This document shows positions 61,659 through 64,000 of a stretch of 64,000 bases of DNA, piece by piece; position 1 is the stretch's first letter, and each line of letters opens with the position of its first letter. The notes below the pieces were generated by a model. The model saw nothing but the letters and a program-made list of their open reading frames with translations, did no database searches and was not told where the DNA came from. The translations under genes and the position numbers were made by a program. Source of the DNA: UBA1444 sp964521625 (lineage in GTDB: Bacteria > Bacillota > Negativicutes > UBA1444). The DNA is taken from positions 88,110 to 152,109 of the forward strand of contig CAZFSM010000009.1 of assembly GCA_964521625.1 (NCBI GenBank). The letters are read 5' to 3'.

Positions 61659-63831
61659 CGAATCACCACCTCAAACATCAGGATAATCAATGCCCCGCCA
61701 ATGACTGTCGCATATAGTTGGGTCCGGGGAGCATCGGGAAATAAAGATAGAATTGACCGCGTTGGAAAATGCAGTACCGGAATGGAAACCTTTTCCGGCT
61801 GTGGTTCAGGCAATGACGACGGTACGGACAGCGCATCAGCTGTTTTATTTATTTCTGCCGGGTTCGCAAAGACTTCAGTTACTGCAGCTTCACTTTCGCC
61901 AGTTTCACCTACAGGAAGCGCATCAATCACTTCGCCGTCTTTAACTTCAATAGCTTCAGGCAATTCAGCAATACCAACGATTTCTGCCGTGTTTTTCAAG
62001 GCTGGTCGGCCTGCAAGCCAGCGCAACCAGAGCCAGCCGGATACAACAACAGCAATGATCGCTGTAAACAGCCAAAACGGATTGATGCCGGAAAAATCAC
62101 GGATCAGAAAATCGGCCGCGTCGCCTTGCGCAATATCGCTGAATCGCCGGTAATTTTCCTTGAGAACCGGCGTGANNNNNNNNNNNNNNNNNNNNNNNNN
62201 NNNNNNNNNNNNNNNNNNNNNNNNNNNNNNNNNNNNNNNNNNNNNNNNNNNNNNNNNNNNNNNNNNNNNNNNNNNTCGCCTTGCGCAATATCGCTGAATC
62301 GCCGGTAATTTTCCTTGAGAACCGGCGTGATCAGGAAATTGGTCAGCGGCACTAAAAACAAGCCCGACACAACAACGCCGGCGGCCATTCCTAACTGCGG
62401 CCACATAAACAGCGGGTCAATTTTCGTTGTTCCATCATTTGGGCTGAAACCATCCAGCCGCTTACCGATAAAACGGGCCCATACCAGCAGTGAAAAAACA
62501 CTGCCGGCGATAATCAGCATTAACGCCGCCGGATTATGCATAGCTGCCGCGAAAGCGGTCCATTGCATCAGAGGAATACCAAATGGCGGCATCACCATAG
62601 CCAGCGCCGCCAGCAAAGTCAGCCCGGCAGAAAGTCGCGACGGCGAATTCCCCCCAGCGCAAAAAAACAGCAGAGCTTTTGTGATTCCATGCAATACGAC
62701 AAGCAGAAGCGATGCATAAATTGCCTGCAGATTTGCCAGGCAAGCTAATGCAATCGTCAATCCCGCCGTGGAAATCGTGGAAAAAGTAAAAATACGCTTA
62801 ACATCATGTTGCATCAACGCCAGCAGCGCTGCCGCCGCAAAAGAAAAGGCGCCGATAATCACCAAAATTCGGGCTAACCAGGTATTCATATACAAGGGCG
62901 ATAGCCGCAAAATCAAATAGAGACCTGCATTGACCAGTGTTACCGATTGCAGCAGCACCGACCCCGGTAGTGGAGCCGTTGTGGCGCGCAGCAATCCCGC
63001 CTGAAACGGGAATTGCGATGCAGAGACCAATCCGGCCAGAATAAAGCAAGTCAGCGGCCCGATTAACAGCGTAGCTTCGCTAAATAGCAATAGCTCGGAA
63101 ATTGTCAGGGTCTGCGCAATCGGTTTTAGCCAGATCGCTGCCGCTAAAAAGCTGATTCCACCAAATAACTGCTGCCTGACAAAACTACGGCCGTTTTTCA
63201 GCGCAGCTTCAGTACGGTCATGCGCAATCAGGATAAAGCCGCAACCAATAATAACCTGCCAAAAAAACAGCAGCCACATTAAATGATCGGTTAATACCAA
63301 ACCATTCATTGCTGCGAACATAATGGTTGCCGCTGCCAAGAACAGCGGTTTGCGGTTAGGGCCCGCGCTGCGCCGACGTTCATGCATATCGAGATACCGA
63401 AATGCGAAGATCAGAGTCAGTGAGCCAACACCATTGATCAACAGCAACATTAATATAGACAGATGATCCAGCAAAAATAGCCCGCCCGGGGTGTCAGAAC
63501 CGGTCTGAAACCCCAGCCAGCCCAACATTGCCACCTGGCAAGCGACCAAAATCGAACTCAGCCGACTTTGCCATAATCCGCTCAGATAGGTTATAACAGC
63601 CAGTGCTAACAAATTTGCCCCGATAACCAGCGGCAAGTCCAGAGCGGCAAGGCCGCCCGGCATTGGAAAACTGCCATTACGCAATACAACGGACCAGCCG
63701 GTGGCCAACACCAGGCCTCCAGCCATAAAAAAAACAGCGCCCTTCTGCAGCAAGGTGTTCCTATTCTGCAAAAAGAATGCGGCAACCATGATCGGCAGGC
63801 CGACCAGCAATCCTATGAGGTAAAACAACAA
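61655..63831 (-). CDS. HyfB/NuoL-like proton-pump membrane subunit (interrupted by assembly gap)
   Basis: Removing the 100 Ns and one copy of the 55-bp flank gives 2022 bases, exactly 674 codons, and an unbroken 673-residue protein. It has about 14-16 membrane segments with antiporter-type motifs (SFVRQQLFGGISFLAAAIWL, ALMQHDVKRIFTFSTISTAG containing the key Lys, and VVLHGITKALLFFCAGG with His and Lys). NuoL/HyfB/HycC proteins move H+ or Na+. Between the last two membrane segments sits an acidic Pro/Ala/Glu-rich region of about 100 residues that family members lack. The start is probably TTG after GGGGGAG. It is the upstream partner of the hyfC-like gene. Confidence 0.8.
62121..62175. repeat. 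Left copy of a 55-bp duplication flanking the assembly gap
   Basis: It is identical to 62276-62330. The two copies are the overlapping ends of two contigs, joined with Ns. Confidence 0.9.
62176..62275. other. Scaffold gap (100 N)
   Basis: Exactly 100 unknown bases, the usual placeholder length. The identical flanks show that the contigs overlap, so no real sequence is likely to be missing. Confidence 0.95.
62276..62330. repeat. Right copy of the 55-bp duplication flanking the assembly gap
   Basis: It is identical to 62121-62175. Collapsing the two copies restores one reading frame. Confidence 0.9.
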
Positions 63832-63903
63832 ACATACTCCCCCGTCTTGCAGTGTACTCTGACCTAAGTCCAGTTTTATTATAATTACTGATTTATAAAC
63901 TAT

Positions 63904-63952
63904 TTGACACCCCAAACCGAAAATCCTGCCCGCCGGAACATGGTGGTGTCAA
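63904..63952. promoter_or_regulatory. Inverted repeat upstream of the hyfB-like gene
   Basis: TTGACACC and GGTGTCAA are 8-base complements 33 bases apart, 75-120 bases upstream of the predicted start. Each contains a -35-like TTGACA. On the minus strand the distal one has only a poor -10 (CAGGAT, 18 bases away). It may be an operator or promoter region. Confidence 0.3.
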
Positions 63953-64000
63953 TAACTTGAGAAAATGTCACCGGTAAAACAGGTTAATTATCGCGTGAAA

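Noticed and set aside
62121..62330. True tandem duplication in the hyfB-like gene
   Set aside because: The copies flank exactly 100 Ns and collapsing them restores the frame, so this is a contig-overlap artefact.

Overview
The window looks like the chromosome of a diderm, sporulation-lineage Firmicute, most likely Negativicutes (Sporomusaceae-like). Firmicute-style genes (comEA-comEC, a yhaM-type nuclease, a HutP homologue, strong AGGAGG ribosome sites, many GTG/TTG starts) sit beside an envelope pathway that needs an outer membrane (an SLBB/Wza-type export protein with a signal peptide). No rRNA, tRNA, IS element or CRISPR array was seen. The sequence is draft quality: a 100-N gap lies between two identical 55-bp flanks, and a probable one-base homopolymer error or mutation splits one gene.

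1-27.7 kb: a nitroreductase and a small membrane protein, then a minus-strand exopolysaccharide locus of 22 genes transcribed from about 27.8 kb down to 1.2 kb. Transcription order is: Wza-like exporter, Wzz-like chain-length protein, CpsD-like ATPase with a ruined P-loop, FemAB/CelD-type acyltransferase, Wzx flippase, Wzy polymerase, GINT1-like protein, four GT4 glycosyltransferases, acyltransferase-3, second GINT1-like protein, SGNH protein, MBOAT O-acyltransferase, GT4, polyprenyl glycosylphosphotransferase, PilZ protein, second polyprenyl glycosylphosphotransferase, WbuB-like GT4, glucuronyl C5-epimerase, UDP-HexNAc 6-dehydrogenase. Most cistrons overlap or nearly touch. A nucleotide-sugar dehydrogenase, polymer-type C5-epimerase, MBOAT+SGNH O-acylation pair and PilZ protein together suggest an acetylated, epimerised uronate polymer under c-di-GMP influence: alginate-like logic built from Wzx/Wzy parts.

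27.8-40 kb: housekeeping. RNase P RNA, yhaM-type nuclease, rpsT, holA, gluQ, comEC/comEA, leuS (good promoter, plus a terminator-like hairpin in a short leader), and a CHASE4-GGDEF-HD-GYP c-di-GMP gene split by a frameshift.

40-45 kb: a 565-bp non-coding stretch with an inverted repeat and a foldable leader, then a Ca2+-type P-ATPase, a DOMON lipoprotein, a STAS protein, and a membrane molybdenum enzyme with an internal twin-arginine motif.

46-54.7 kb: a catabolic operon (four-carbon acid kinase, PdxA2-type dehydrogenase, LarA-family enzyme, TRAP transporter) with a sigma-54 promoter and an adjacent PrpR-type sigma-54 activator. This suggests uptake of four-carbon hydroxy acids, possible nickel-dependent C2 epimerisation, and conversion to dihydroxyacetone phosphate.

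54.8-64 kb: a metallophosphoesterase, a second LarA homologue divergent from a CsoR-family regulator and lgt, a sodium:solute symporter followed by a HutP homologue behind a leader terminator, a secreted protein of unknown function, and a two-gene membrane module related to hydrogenase-4/complex I (HyfB-like and HyfC-like) with no catalytic subunits in the window.
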